Origin: DAIRET01 sp036795455
Lineage (GTDB): Bacteria; Bacteroidota; Ignavibacteria; Ignavibacteriales; Ignavibacteriaceae
Assembly (NCBI GenBank): GCA_036795455.1
Contig: DAIRET010000190.1
Location: forward strand, 1 to 5,266
DNA length: 5,266 bases
Direction: 5' to 3'
In this document: positions 5,186 to 5,266 of the stretch, one piece after another
Layout of the letters: each line of letters opens with the position of its first letter
How positions within the stretch are numbered: position 1 is the first letter of the stretch
Notes under the pieces: generated by a model
Told to the model about the DNA's origin: nothing
Database searches by the model: none
The model's input: the letters and a program-made list of their open reading frames with translations, nothing else
Position numbers and translations under genes: made by a program

Positions 5186-5266
5186 TTAGAGCGATTCCGC
5201 AGTGGAATTATGACTGATAAAATCCTTAACTCTCCCGGACAGATTTGTTGATTGTGCTGAAAACTT
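5186..5266 (-). CDS. Possible C-terminal tail of an upstream gene (5'-truncated by window edge)
   Basis: One minus-strand frame is open from the right edge for 26 codons to a TAA at 5188-5186. It reads KFSAQSTNLSGRVKDF and then ISHNSTAESL. The SAQxxNLxxxVxxF pattern resembles the end of methyl-accepting chemotaxis proteins, where the signalling helix closes with a similar run. A second minus-strand frame is also open over much of this stretch, so the coding call is weak. The resemblance is by eye only. Confidence 0.3.
   Translation of the reverse strand, partial: KFSAQSTNLSGRVKDFISHNSTAESL
5194..5208. repeat. Imperfect 15-base dyad upstream of the ammonia-lyase gene
   Basis: ATTCC (5194-5198) and GGAAT (5204-5208) are exact inverted repeats, and the inner bases pair at one of two further positions around a centre at 5201. 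It lies about 100 bases before the lyase start. It could be an operator, but it also falls inside the possible upstream gene tail, where it would be coincidental. Confidence 0.25.

Noticed and set aside
1..5266. CRISPR array, tRNA, rRNA, insertion sequence, defence or phage genes
   Set aside because: No regularly spaced repeats, tRNA-like cloverleaf, rRNA segments, transposase or integrase motifs were seen on either strand.

Overview
The window is about 38-40% GC by eye. All five recognisable genes, plus a possible sixth gene tail, lie on the minus strand, so transcription runs from right to left. Most starts are preceded by purine-rich Shine-Dalgarno sequences, the best being AAGGAG before the ammonia-lyase gene. 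The promoter-like sites carry TATATT -10 boxes. A membrane-anchored NrfH/NrfA pair, Shine-Dalgarno use and protein sequences of Bacteroidota/Chlorobi flavour suggest an anaerobic or facultative bacterium of the FCB group, possibly Ignavibacteria-like. That placement is an inference from style, not from a marker gene.

Layout in the direction of transcription: (1) At 5266-5186 there is a short open frame that may be the tail of an upstream gene. (2) At 5093-3570 lies a 507-aa MIO-type ammonia-lyase of the histidine/phenylalanine/tyrosine ammonia-lyase family, closed by a strong intrinsic terminator at 3540-3514. (3) At 3460-3432 there is a very good sigma-70-like promoter whose -10 box sits inside a perfect 15-base palindrome. 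It is followed by a roughly 100-base leader with a possible hairpin, then nrfH (3326-2724) and nrfA (2713-1241). These two genes are 10 bp apart and are followed by a hairpin at 1223-1182. (4) A second promoter-like site at 1114-1087 precedes a DNA-alkylation-repair (AlkD-type HEAT-repeat) gene at 1021-317. This gene is closely followed by a VOC/glyoxalase-type gene (298-1) that runs off the left edge.

Function: nrfHA encodes a complete respiratory nitrite ammonification module. NrfH is a four-haem membrane quinol dehydrogenase. NrfA is the five-haem nitrite reductase, with the Lys-ligated CWTCK active-site haem and all expected catalytic and calcium-binding residues. The ammonia-lyase is a separate transcription unit with no hut-pathway neighbours here. 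Its most notable feature is a Cys in place of the Ser in the Ala-Ser-Gly triad that forms the MIO cofactor. The repair protein and VOC protein probably form a third small operon.

No novel multigene system is evident. The items most worth a second look are the Ala-Cys-Gly lyase, the palindrome on the nrfHA promoter with an A7 tract in its spacer, and a His at a usually acidic position near haem 1 of NrfH. No stretch longer than 300 bases lacks a gene.
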